Position numbers and translations under genes: made by a program. Positions 7,224-13,515 of a stretch of DNA of 16,954 nt are shown piece by piece. Within the stretch, counting starts at the first letter, position 1, and each line of letters starts with the position of its first letter. Source of the stretch: Roseiarcus sp050015935. Lineage in GTDB: Bacteria; Pseudomonadota; Alphaproteobacteria; Rhizobiales; Beijerinckiaceae. The DNA is taken from positions 1 through 16,954 of the forward strand of contig JBEKAL010000052.1 in NCBI GenBank assembly GCA_050015935.1, read 5' to 3'. The notes below the pieces were generated by a model. It was not told the origin of the DNA and made no database searches. It saw only the letters and a program-made list of their open reading frames with translations.

Positions 7224-7603
7224 CGCCCGGCAATCTGGAAAAAACGCTCGCCGCGCCGGTGGTCGCGATCACCGGCTACGACCTCAAATTCTACGAGCAT
7301 CTGCCGTTCCTGTTCCCGCACGCCGACGCCGAGGCTTGGTTCTCGGGCAACCCCGAATTCGCCGCGCGCAGCGCTTTTCGGAACGGCGCGTTGCAGGTCG
7401 CCTATCTCATCCTGGCGCTGCGCGCCGTCGGCCTCGACACCGGTCCGATGACCGGCTTCGACAACGCCAAGGTCGACGCCGAGTTCTTCGCCGGGACCGA
7501 CGTCAAATCGAACGTTCTCATCAACATCGGCTACGGCGATGCTTCCAAACTGTTTGCGCGCAGCCCGCGTTCTTCGTTCGATCAGATCGCCAAGATCGTC
7601 TGA
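7208..7603 (+). pseudogene. rutE: Truncated rutE-like nitroreductase (N-terminus missing)
   Basis: The frame from 7208 reads LAPALSPGNLEKTLAAPVVAI and continues to a stop at 7601-7603 (131 codons). It aligns well, from memory, with the second two-thirds of RutE/HadB-type malonic semialdehyde reductase (about 196 residues): FPHADAEAWFSGNPEFAARSAFRN, QVAYLILALRAVGLDTGPMTGFD and KSNVLINIGYGDASKL. About the first 66 residues are missing, including the RTHNGW and TSANCSP segments that help bind FMN. Only 63 bases separate the match from the rpsA stop, so no N-terminal exon-like piece can be hiding upstream. A GTG at 7259 exists but has no ribosome site. The remaining frame has no internal stop, suggesting a recent truncation. 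It is probably a non-functional remnant of a flavin reductase; a rearranged expressed fragment is less likely. Confidence 0.8.
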
Positions 7604-7635
7604 CGGATTTATGATTGTATCGCGTCATCGTCGCG

Positions 7636-7656
7636 GCGCGGGCCGCGAGCCCGCGC
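7636..7656 (+). terminator. Weak candidate hairpin after the rutE relic
   Basis: GCGCGGG (7636-7642) pairs perfectly with CCCGCGC (7650-7656) around a 7-base loop. There is no T-run, so it may be only a structured spacer in front of the DoxX gene. Confidence 0.3.
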
Positions 7657-7696
7657 GCGCGCCAAGGCCGAAGGCCCGCGATCAATGAGGCGACTG

Positions 7697-8083
7697 ATGA
7701 ACTTCACCATCTTTCCCGCGGCCTGGACTCCTTATCTCCAGGCGATCCTGCGCATCATGACGGGGCTGCTGTTCTTTGAGCACGGAAGCGGCAAGCTATT
7801 GCACTTTCCCGTCATTCCCGGCATCGACCAAACGCCGCACGGCATGCTCATCTTCACCGGCGCCATGGAGCTGATCGGCGGCGCTCTCATGGTCGTCGGC
7901 TTCCTGACCCGTCCCGTCGCCTTCATTCTCTCGGGCTTCATGGCCGCGGCCTATTTCATGGCCCATTTCCCCATGGGCTTTTTCCCCGTCAACAATCACG
8001 GCGAACTGGCGATTCTCTACTGCTTCGTCTTCTTGTACTTCGCCGCCGCCGGTTCGTCCGTTTGGGCGCTCGACAAGACCTGA
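7697..8083 (+). CDS. DoxX family membrane protein
   Basis: A 128-residue protein with four hydrophobic helices (about residues 12-30, 49-68, 72-91 and 104-122) and DoxX-family features: LRIMTGLLFFEHGSGKLL near the N-terminus, the FTGAMELIGGALMVVGFLTRPVAF block in the middle, and an FFPVNNHGELAILYCFVFLYFAAAG segment near the end. DoxX proteins are small inner-membrane proteins, some linked to redox or thiol stress, but most have no assigned role. I chose the ATG at 7697 because GAGG (7686-7689) precedes it at eight bases. An ATG four codons earlier (7685) lacks this. It is monocistronic, convergent with anmK, and follows the rutE relic by 93 bases. Confidence 0.88.
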   Translation: MNFTIFPAAWTPYLQAILRIMTGLLFFEHGSGKLLHFPVIPGIDQTPHGMLIFTGAMELIGGALMVVGFLTRPVAFILSGFMAAAYFMAHFPMGFFPVNNHGELAILYCFVFLYFAAAGSSVWALDKT

Positions 8084-8089
8084 AGTCGC

Positions 8090-8107
8090 TCCGCCCCTCG
8101 GCGGATT
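8090..8107. terminator. Possible bidirectional terminator between doxX and anmK
   Basis: TCCGCC (8090-8095) pairs with GGCGGA (8100-8105) around the loop CCTC, with TT following. It sits in the 25-base gap between two convergent stop codons, the expected place for a shared terminator. The stem is short and the T-run minimal. Confidence 0.35.
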
Positions 8108-8108
8108 G

Positions 8109-9209
8109 TCATCGTTTCGCCGGCCAGCTGACGCCGCCGGTGAGCGGCCTCGGCGCTCCGGTCGTCGTCGGCAGGGAAATCGGCAGTCCCTGCCGCGATC
8201 GCAGCGCGAGATAGGCGAAGCACTGCGCCTCCACGACGTCGCCGTCGTAGCCGATCGCCTCGATCGGATCGACGCGCGCCTCGAGCCGCGCCTCGAGGGC
8301 GCGCATCAGCGTCAGATTGCGCCGTCCGCCGCCGCACACCAGCCATCGTGACGCCTTCAAAGCGAAATGGCGCGAGGCCGCCGCCGTCGCTTCGACGGTG
8401 AAGGCGGCGAGCGTCGCCGCGCCGTCGGCGTCGCCGAGCGCCCGAGCCGAGCGCGCGGCGCTGTGAAAGTGGTTGCGGTCGAGCGATTTGGGCGGCGGCC
8501 GATCGAAGTAGGCGTCGCGCATGAAGCGCGCCACCAGCTCATCGTCGGCGCGCCCGGCCGCCGCCAGCGCGCCGCCCTCGTCGTAGGCGACGCCCAGCCG
8601 CTCGGCGACGAAGTCGTCGATCAGCGCATTGGCGGGGCCGGCGTCGAAGGCGATGATTTCGCCATGAGCGCCGAGATAGGTGACGTTGCCGACGCCGCCC
8701 CAATTGAGAACCGTCAGCGGACGCTCGAGCCCCGCGCACATCGCCGCGTGATAGAGGGGCGCCAGCGGCGCGCCTTCGCCGCCGGCCGCGACGTCCGCGG
8801 CGCGGAAATCGTTGACGACGTCGATTCCGAGCGCCGCGGCGGCGCGCGCTCCGTCGCCGAGTTGGCGGGTGAACCGCTCGCGCGGCCGATGCAGCACCGT
8901 CTGGCCGTGCAGCCCGACGAGCGCGACGCGTCGCCTGTCGATGTCGAATTTCGCAAGAAAAGCCTCGATCGCGGCGACATGCGCGTCGGTGACGGCGCGT
9001 TCGAGCTCTGCGAGCGGCCCCAGCGCGCGCTTTGGGTCGGCGACGACTTGGCGAAGCGCGCCGCTGATGTCGGAAGGATAGGGAAAGGTCGCTCCGGGGC
9101 CTGTCTCGACGCGCGAGCGTCCGTCGCTTCGGATCAGCGCGACGTCGATCCCGTCCATCGACGTGCCGCTGATCGCGCCGATCGCGGTCGCGAGTTCGCT
9201 CTCGCTCAT
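8109..9209 (-). CDS. anmK: Anhydro-N-acetylmuramic acid kinase
   Basis: A 366-residue protein of normal AnmK length. AnmK phosphorylates and opens 1,6-anhydro-N-acetylmuramate released during cell-wall turnover, giving MurNAc-6-phosphate for recycling. Sequence blocks in order are IGAISGTSMDGIDVALI (10-26, nucleotide-binding start), GLHGQTVLHRP (99-109), DFRAADVAAGGEGAPLAPLYH (134-154), LNWGGVGNVTYLG (168-180), FDAGPANALIDDF (188-200, containing the probable catalytic Asp at 189), LDRNHFHSAARS (243-254), VCGGGRRNLTLMRAL (291-305) and DVVEAQCFAYLA (324-335). The ATG at 9209-9207 puts GTSMDG near the N-terminus as in other members. Its ribosome site is weak. The start overlaps the stop of the 35-codon ORF upstream in an ATGA arrangement, so coupled translation is possible. 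It appears to be the last gene of the HIG1-pduO cluster. Confidence 0.95.
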   Translation of the reverse strand: MSESELATAIGAISGTSMDGIDVALIRSDGRSRVETGPGATFPYPSDISGALRQVVADPKRALGPLAELERAVTDAHVAAIEAFLAKFDIDRRRVALVGLHGQTVLHRPRERFTRQLGDGARAAAALGIDVVNDFRAADVAAGGEGAPLAPLYHAAMCAGLERPLTVLNWGGVGNVTYLGAHGEIIAFDAGPANALIDDFVAERLGVAYDEGGALAAAGRADDELVARFMRDAYFDRPPPKSLDRNHFHSAARSARALGDADGAATLAAFTVEATAAASRHFALKASRWLVCGGGRRNLTLMRALEARLEARVDPIEAIGYDGDVVEAQCFAYLALRSRQGLPISLPTTTGAPRPLTGGVSWPAKR

Positions 9210-9313
9210 TCGCCGCGCCCGACGCCAAGAATTCGCGCCACGGGACAGCGAAGAAAGAGGCCCTCGACCGCGAGCGAGAAGAGCGGTCGGGGATCGAACA
9301 GGAATTGGCTCAT
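9206..9313 (-). CDS. Possible 35-residue small ORF between pduO and anmK
   Basis: An ATG at 9313-9311, eight bases after the pduO stop, opens a 35-codon frame that starts MSQFLFDPRPLFSLAVEG and ends RILGVGRGE. Its TGA (9208-9206) overlaps the anmK ATG as ATGA. I do not recognise the peptide. It has one moderately hydrophobic stretch (LFSLAVEGLFL) and one cysteine. Third-position GC is about 70 percent, lower than in its neighbours, and no clear Shine-Dalgarno is present. It may be a real translation-coupling ORF or a chance frame in a 112-base spacer. Confidence 0.28.
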   Translation of the reverse strand: MSQFLFDPRPLFSLAVEGLFLRCPVARILGVGRGE

Positions 9314-9321
9314 CCGTATCG

Positions 9322-9915
9322 TCACTTCTCGTCTTGATGAGCGCCGGGAACCCACAACACGTCGCCGCGGCCCTGCTCGTTGGCGGCGCGCGCGGCGACG
9401 AACAAATAATCCGACAGCCGATTGATGTAGCAAAGCGCCGGCGCGCCGACCGATTCTCCCGGGATCGCCGCGAGCGCGACGATGCCGCGCTCGGCGCGCC
9501 GGCAGACCGCGCGCGCCTGGTGCAGCGCCGCGGCGGCGCTCGTTCCGCCGGGCAGCGCGAACGAGCGCAGCGGCGCGAGGTCGGCGTTGAGGGCGTCGAT
9601 TTCGCGTTCGAGCCGCTCGACCTGGATCGGCGCGACGCGCAGCCGCGCATCGGCTTGGCCCTGCTTCGGCGGCGCGCAGAGGTCGGCGCCGAGATCGAAG
9701 AGATCGTTCTGGACGCGCGCCAGCGCCGCGTCGATCGCGGCGAGGCGCGGATCGTCGCGCGTCGCCGCGCGCGCCAGGCCGATCGCGCAATTGGTCTCGT
9801 CGACTTCGCCATAGGCGGCGACGCGCGCGTCGAACTTTTGCCGCCGCTCGCCGTCGCCGAGGCCGGTCGTGCCGTCGTCGCCGGTGCGCGTGTAAATACG
9901 ATTGAGGCGCACCAT
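9322..9915 (-). CDS. pduO: PduO-type ATP:cob(I)alamin adenosyltransferase
   Basis: A 197-residue enzyme that transfers the adenosyl group of ATP to reduced cobalamin, making coenzyme B12. All PduO/MMAB signatures are present: IYTRTGDDGTTGLGDG (7-22, ATP loop), AAYGEVDETN (33-42), DLFDLGADLC (71-80), FALPGG (119-124), ARAVCRRAER (134-143) and CYINRLSDYLFVAAR (162-176). I chose the ATG at 9915-9913 because AGGAG lies seven bases upstream and MVRLNRIYTRTGD is the usual family start. In-frame codons further upstream overlap the HIG1 gene. It follows the HIG1 gene by ten bases, and its ribosome site touches the HIG1 stop codon, so the two are co-transcribed. No cobalamin riboswitch is seen ahead of the cluster. 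Confidence 0.95.
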   Translation of the reverse strand: MVRLNRIYTRTGDDGTTGLGDGERRQKFDARVAAYGEVDETNCAIGLARAATRDDPRLAAIDAALARVQNDLFDLGADLCAPPKQGQADARLRVAPIQVERLEREIDALNADLAPLRSFALPGGTSAAAALHQARAVCRRAERGIVALAAIPGESVGAPALCYINRLSDYLFVAARAANEQGRGDVLWVPGAHQDEK

Positions 9916-9925
9916 CGAAACGCTC

Positions 9926-10117
9926 CTAATGCATTCGCGTGAGCAGCACGACGACGACAATGACAATGGCGAGGAATTGCAGTCCCACCCGCCATCGCAT
10001 CAGCCGCTGCGACGTGTCGCCCGCCTGCTGGCGCAGCAGGTTGGCGAATCCGAGAACGAGCACGACGGCGACCGCGAGGATCGCGATGGTGACGGCGGCG
10101 CTGGGGATGGACGGCAT
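9926..10117 (-). CDS. HIG1-domain twin-transmembrane protein
   Basis: A 63-residue protein with two transmembrane helices (about residues 8-28 and 44-61) joined by a short polar loop QQAGDTSQRLMRWR. The stretch SQRLMRWRVGLQ (36-47) matches the HIG1_N (hypoxia-induced gene 1) signature. In mitochondria and some alphaproteobacteria HIG1 proteins associate with cytochrome c oxidase. In this family of small bacterial proteins the role is not firmly known. The gene commonly precedes PduO-type adenosyltransferases in Hyphomicrobiales, as here, with a ten-base gap. The ATG at 10117-10115 is preceded by GGGAAG about seven bases upstream. Confidence 0.85.
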   Translation of the reverse strand: MPSIPSAAVTIAILAVAVVLVLGFANLLRQQAGDTSQRLMRWRVGLQFLAIVIVVVVLLTRMH

Positions 10118-10137
10118 GAGCGGCTTCCCACGCGATG

Positions 10138-10236
10138 GAGCATGATGTCTTAAAGTCGATTCGCCTCAGCGGTCATTGCTTCGCTGTCGCTCGCAATGAC
10201 GACGGAGGTCTGTTTCAATCTAAAGACATCATGCTC
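10138..10236. repeat. 99-bp MITE-like nested palindrome
   Basis: The 14-base ends GAGCATGATGTCTT (10138-10151) and AAGACATCATGCTC (10223-10236) are perfect reverse complements. Inside, GTCATTGC (10172-10179) and GCAATGAC (10193-10200) form a second perfect pair. The inner CGTCATTGCGAGC-type and outer GAGCATGATGTC-type sequences resemble short repeats scattered in many alphaproteobacterial genomes (from memory). No coding capacity. Together with the hairpin at 10322-10361 it fills most of the 345-base gap between the HIG1 gene and the universal stress gene. Confidence 0.75.
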
Positions 10237-10321
10237 TCGAGCCAAGCCGCTTATGTCCGGCGCTTTTGGCCAAACCGAGCCGGAGCTGGCGGCGGCCGCC
10301 GTCGAGGGGGGCGGACCTTCC

Positions 10322-10361
10322 GCGGCTTTGGCTCGCGCGGCGGCTCGTGAGCCAAAGCCGC
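10322..10361. repeat. Perfect 13-bp hairpin upstream of the usp gene
   Basis: GCGGCTTTGGCTC (10322-10334) and GAGCCAAAGCCGC (10349-10361) are perfect reverse complements with a 14-base loop, about 100 bases before the universal stress gene. It could be a leader structure, an operator or a terminator remnant. Open frames across this gap have no ribosome site or family match. Confidence 0.7.
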
Positions 10362-10462
10362 CGTCTCCGACGACGCTGATTGCGCAAGGGTCTTTCCCGC
10401 CGTAGCTTCCTTCGCAACAGGACAAGCCGGTCGACCCGCCGACAATCGACGAGGAGGGGGGA

Positions 10463-10882
10463 ATGTATCGCAAGATGCTGGTCGCCAACGACGGTTCGCC
10501 GGGCGGCGCCAAAGCGTTGGGAAGCGCGCTGGAGCTCGCCAAGCTACTCGGCATCGGCCTCACCATGGTGTGCGTCGAGGATTTGCCGCGCTTTCCCGCC
10601 GTCGTCGACGTGGTTCCCCAGGCGCAGGCGGAAGGGGCGAGCGCGTTCGACCCGGTCGTCGAGTCGGCAAAGAGGCTGGCCCAGGCCCAAGGCGTCCCGT
10701 TTGAGGCGCAGATCGTCGCCGGGCATCCCGTGCCGAGAATCGTCGAAATCGTCGAGCGCGGCGGCTATGACTTGCTCGTCGTCGGCTACATGGGCCACTC
10801 GGCGCTGTACGATCAATTCATCGGCAGCACCGCCGATCGTCTGGTTGCGCTTGCGCCATGCAAGGTGATGGTCGTGAAATGA
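10463..10882 (+). CDS. Universal stress protein, UspA family
   Basis: A 139-residue single-domain universal stress protein. It opens MYRKMLVANDGSPGGAKALGSALELAK, with the family's first strand and acidic residue. Near the end it has the ATP-binding pattern G-x2-G-x9-G-S: G108, G111, then G121-S122 within VVGYMGHSALYDQFIGSTADRL. It is therefore probably of the nucleotide-binding class. It closes with the usual CKVMVVK strand. These cytoplasmic proteins accumulate under stress or growth arrest and bind ATP; individual targets are seldom known. A strong GAGGAGG ribosome site precedes the ATG. It stands alone, with a long leader containing the palindromes listed separately, and is convergent with the DUF4175 gene. 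Confidence 0.92.
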   Translation: MYRKMLVANDGSPGGAKALGSALELAKLLGIGLTMVCVEDLPRFPAVVDVVPQAQAEGASAFDPVVESAKRLAQAQGVPFEAQIVAGHPVPRIVEIVERGGYDLLVVGYMGHSALYDQFIGSTADRLVALAPCKVMVVK

Positions 10883-10897
10883 GCGCGCGGGTTCGAC

Positions 10898-10933
10898 GCG
10901 GCGGGCGGTCTTGTCGCGTGTGGCCCCCGCCGC
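10898..10933. terminator. Weak candidate terminator between usp and the DUF4175 gene
   Basis: GCGGCGGG (10898-10905) can pair with CCCGCCGC (10926-10933) across a 20-base loop in the 57-base gap between convergent stops. The loop is long and no T-run follows, so this is tentative. Confidence 0.3.
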
Positions 10934-10939
10934 CAACGC

Positions 10940-13468
10940 TCAATCCCGCTTCAACAGCCGTTCGAGATAGTCGCGCTCGTCGCTCGGGCGGTTGGGATCG
11001 GCGAGGCGCCGGCGCAGTTCCTGCAACACGCGGCGCGCGCGCTCGGCGATGTCGGCGCCGCCGTTGAGCGCGCCTTCGATCGCGCCGCGCCCGTCGCCGC
11101 GCTCGCGTCCCAGGGGGTCGCGCCCCTGCTGCAAATCGCCGGGACGCCGGCCGGTCGCCATGAATCCGCCTTGGCCGTCGCCCTGCATCTGGCGCTGCAG
11201 GCCCTGCGCCCCTTCCCTGAGGGCCTGAAGCGCGCGACCCTGCGCTTCGACCGCCCGGCCTTTGCCGGTTCGCCCTAATTCGCCCGACGCGCCGTCCCGC
11301 CCCTCGCCGTCCCCCTTCAGATCGCCTTCGGCCTCGCCCATGGCGCCTTGGGCGTCGTCTAAGCCTTTTTCGCCCTTCATGCCGAGGCGCTCGAGCCGTC
11401 GCCGCATTTCGGCCAGACGCTCGCGCAGCGCGCGCTGACGCTGCTCGAGCGTCGGCTCTCCTTTCGAATCGTCCTCATTGGCCTCCGGCGCGGCGTTGTC
11501 CTTCCCCGCGTCGCGGCGCAAGCGCTCGCGCTGATCGCGCCGGAAGGTGTCGTCGCGCAACGCCTTTTGATCGCGCAGCATCTTTTCCAGTTCGCTCAAT
11601 TGCTTGCGCATCTCGCGCATCGCCGGGTTCGCCTCGGCCTCGCGCGCGCTTCGCATGTTCTCGAACATGTTTTGCAAGCGATCGAGCATCGCTTCGGCGT
11701 CCTCGCGCGCGCCGTTGCGCGCGGTGTCTTCGAAGCGGTCGAGCAGGCTTTCCAGGTCCTTTTCCTCCATCGGCGCGGCGTCCTGTTCCGCCCCGGGGTC
11801 CTGCTCGGCGAGGTCGCGCATGTAGCGTTCGGCGGCTTCGCGCAATTCCTGGGTCAAGGCGCGAATCTCCTCGTCGCCGGCGCCGCGCTGAAGCGCCTCG
11901 CGCAGCTTCTCTTCAGCCGCGCGCAGATCGCGCTGGGCCTGAGAGGCGTCGCCGTCTTCGATTTGTATCGCCATCGCCCACAGGAGATCGGCGACCTCGA
12001 CGAGTTCCGGATCGCCGCGCGCCGACGCGAGGCGCGATTGCACGGCGCGCAGACCGAGGTACACGCCGGCGGGCGTCTCAAAAACGTCCGGCGCGATCAG
12101 CAGCGCCGCGATCGCCTTGGCGAGATGGGGGCGATCATGGTCGGGATCGAGGATCAGGCCGCGTCGCTGCTCGACCAGCGCGCGGGCGAGCGGATTGTGG
12201 AAATCGCGCTGCGGCAGGCGGAGCGCGATCGGCGCGCTGGCGCCGCTCGCGCCGGAAAGGCCGGTCGCTTTCAGCGTCATCACGACTTCGGCGCCGGCCC
12301 AGGGATGCTCGGAGAGATCGCTGGTCGTCAGCGCTTCGCCGACGCCGCTGGCCGTGTTAGGCAATTGCAACGGCAGCTTCGGCGCCTCGATCAGCGCGCG
12401 CGGCGGCGGGCTCGCGCCGGCGCCCCCCGGCTTGGAAAATTCCGCCTCGGCGCTCGCCACCCCATATCGATCGGCGAGCGCGTAATGGAGCGTCAACGAG
12501 CCGCTCAAATTCGGGCGGGGCGGATCGATCAGCGTGATCGTCGGCTTGCCGGCGGCGATCGCGGCGATGGCGAAGGCGGCGAACGGCGAGCCGTTGCGCG
12601 CGAGCGTGAACGCGCCGTCGCCGCGAACGGTCCAGCGGCGTTCGATCGGCGCGTTCTCCGCGGCCGCGGCTTTGTCGCTCGCGAGCGGCGTCAGCGCGCC
12701 CTCGATTCGGGTCTCGATCGCGTTCGCTTCGGCGCGCACGACGAGAATCGAGCCTTCGGGCGCGACGATTTTTTCCGCCGCGCCTATCCTTGGCGAGACG
12801 TCGAGAAGCATCGGCGGCGCGCCGGTATAGGCGGGCGGATCGATCCAGGCGTCGAGGCGCGCCGCAGCGGCCGCGGCCGAGCCGCCGCGCCAGTCGAACG
12901 CGGCCGCGACGCGCCCGTACCGTTCGGGCCCGGCGACGATCGCGGCGCCAAGCGCGAGCAGGAGAGCGCAAAAACGCAGCGCGCGCGGGTCGCGCCAAGC
13001 CATGCGCGGCGAGGGAAAGGCGGGCGCGATCCCGGCGACTTGCCGGGCGAGGCGGCGGCGGTGGAGGATCCAAAGCGCGTTGGTCGTCGCCCCGTCGCCG
13101 GGCATGGCGAGCCGATCGGCCAAGGAAGCGGCCGGCCGATGCGGCATGCGCGCGTCGCGGTCGAGACGGGCGAGCGTCTCCTCGCGCGTCGGCCGCTGCA
13201 AGCGCGCGAGCGGCGCGAGCGCGGCCAGAAGGAGCGCCGCGAACAGCGCGACGCCGGCGATGCGGCCCAAGCGCGGGGCGGCGAACCACAGGCCGAACCA
13301 CGACGCCGCGAGAAACAGGGCGACAAGCGCCCCGGCCCAGGCGAGCGGCGGCCAAATCCGCTCGAAAACGAGCGCCGCCTCGGCCCGGCGCGCCAAAGCG
13401 TCGAGGACCGCGCCGGCGTTCAGCCGCGCGTCGCGCCGACCCTGCTCGTTCGGTTCCCCTGATTGCAA
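10940..13468 (-). CDS. DUF4175 / TIGR02302 family large membrane protein
   Basis: An 842-residue protein resembling the TIGR02302/DUF4175 family, confined mostly to alphaproteobacteria and of unknown function. Three hydrophobic segments lie at about residues 41-63, 68-86 and 164-180. The conserved LDAWIDPPAYTGAPP block (205-219) opens a large, probably periplasmic, beta-rich domain. The last 300 or so residues are charged and Glu/Arg/Gln-rich with long predicted coiled coils (repeats like MREMRKQLSELEKMLRDQ), then a Gly/Asp/Gln-rich segment and the C-terminus RDYLERLLKRD. The open frame runs back into lysA without a stop. I place the start at the TTG at 13468-13466 because AGGAG (13480-13476) stands seven bases upstream. 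This leaves 47 bases after the lysA stop and gives the usual family length. It is probably co-transcribed with lysA, a linkage also seen in other alphaproteobacteria. Confidence 0.87.
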   Translation of the reverse strand: MQSGEPNEQGRRDARLNAGAVLDALARRAEAALVFERIWPPLAWAGALVALFLAASWFGLWFAAPRLGRIAGVALFAALLLAALAPLARLQRPTREETLARLDRDARMPHRPAASLADRLAMPGDGATTNALWILHRRRLARQVAGIAPAFPSPRMAWRDPRALRFCALLLALGAAIVAGPERYGRVAAAFDWRGGSAAAAAARLDAWIDPPAYTGAPPMLLDVSPRIGAAEKIVAPEGSILVVRAEANAIETRIEGALTPLASDKAAAAENAPIERRWTVRGDGAFTLARNGSPFAAFAIAAIAAGKPTITLIDPPRPNLSGSLTLHYALADRYGVASAEAEFSKPGGAGASPPPRALIEAPKLPLQLPNTASGVGEALTTSDLSEHPWAGAEVVMTLKATGLSGASGASAPIALRLPQRDFHNPLARALVEQRRGLILDPDHDRPHLAKAIAALLIAPDVFETPAGVYLGLRAVQSRLASARGDPELVEVADLLWAMAIQIEDGDASQAQRDLRAAEEKLREALQRGAGDEEIRALTQELREAAERYMRDLAEQDPGAEQDAAPMEEKDLESLLDRFEDTARNGAREDAEAMLDRLQNMFENMRSAREAEANPAMREMRKQLSELEKMLRDQKALRDDTFRRDQRERLRRDAGKDNAAPEANEDDSKGEPTLEQRQRALRERLAEMRRRLERLGMKGEKGLDDAQGAMGEAEGDLKGDGEGRDGASGELGRTGKGRAVEAQGRALQALREGAQGLQRQMQGDGQGGFMATGRRPGDLQQGRDPLGRERGDGRGAIEGALNGGADIAERARRVLQELRRRLADPNRPSDERDYLERLLKRD

Positions 13469-13515
13469 CGCGTTTCTCCTCGACGGCGCCGTTTCTGCGC
13501 GCGGGAAAAGACGCC

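Noticed and set aside
5387..7321. 644-codon minus-strand open frame opposite rpsA
   Set aside because: It mirrors the repeated S1 domains on the opposite strand. rpsA is unambiguous.
10196..10405. 69-codon open frame ahead of the usp gene
   Set aside because: It runs through the palindromic element and the 13-bp hairpin, and has no ribosome site or motif.
10118..10462. Possible B12 riboswitch ahead of the HIG1-pduO cluster
   Set aside because: No B12-box core was found on the minus strand. The gap is explained by palindromic elements.
11567..13462. 631-codon plus-strand open frame opposite the DUF4175 gene
   Set aside because: Its Arg/Ala/Gly-rich composition and lack of a ribosome site mark it as a shadow of the minus-strand gene.
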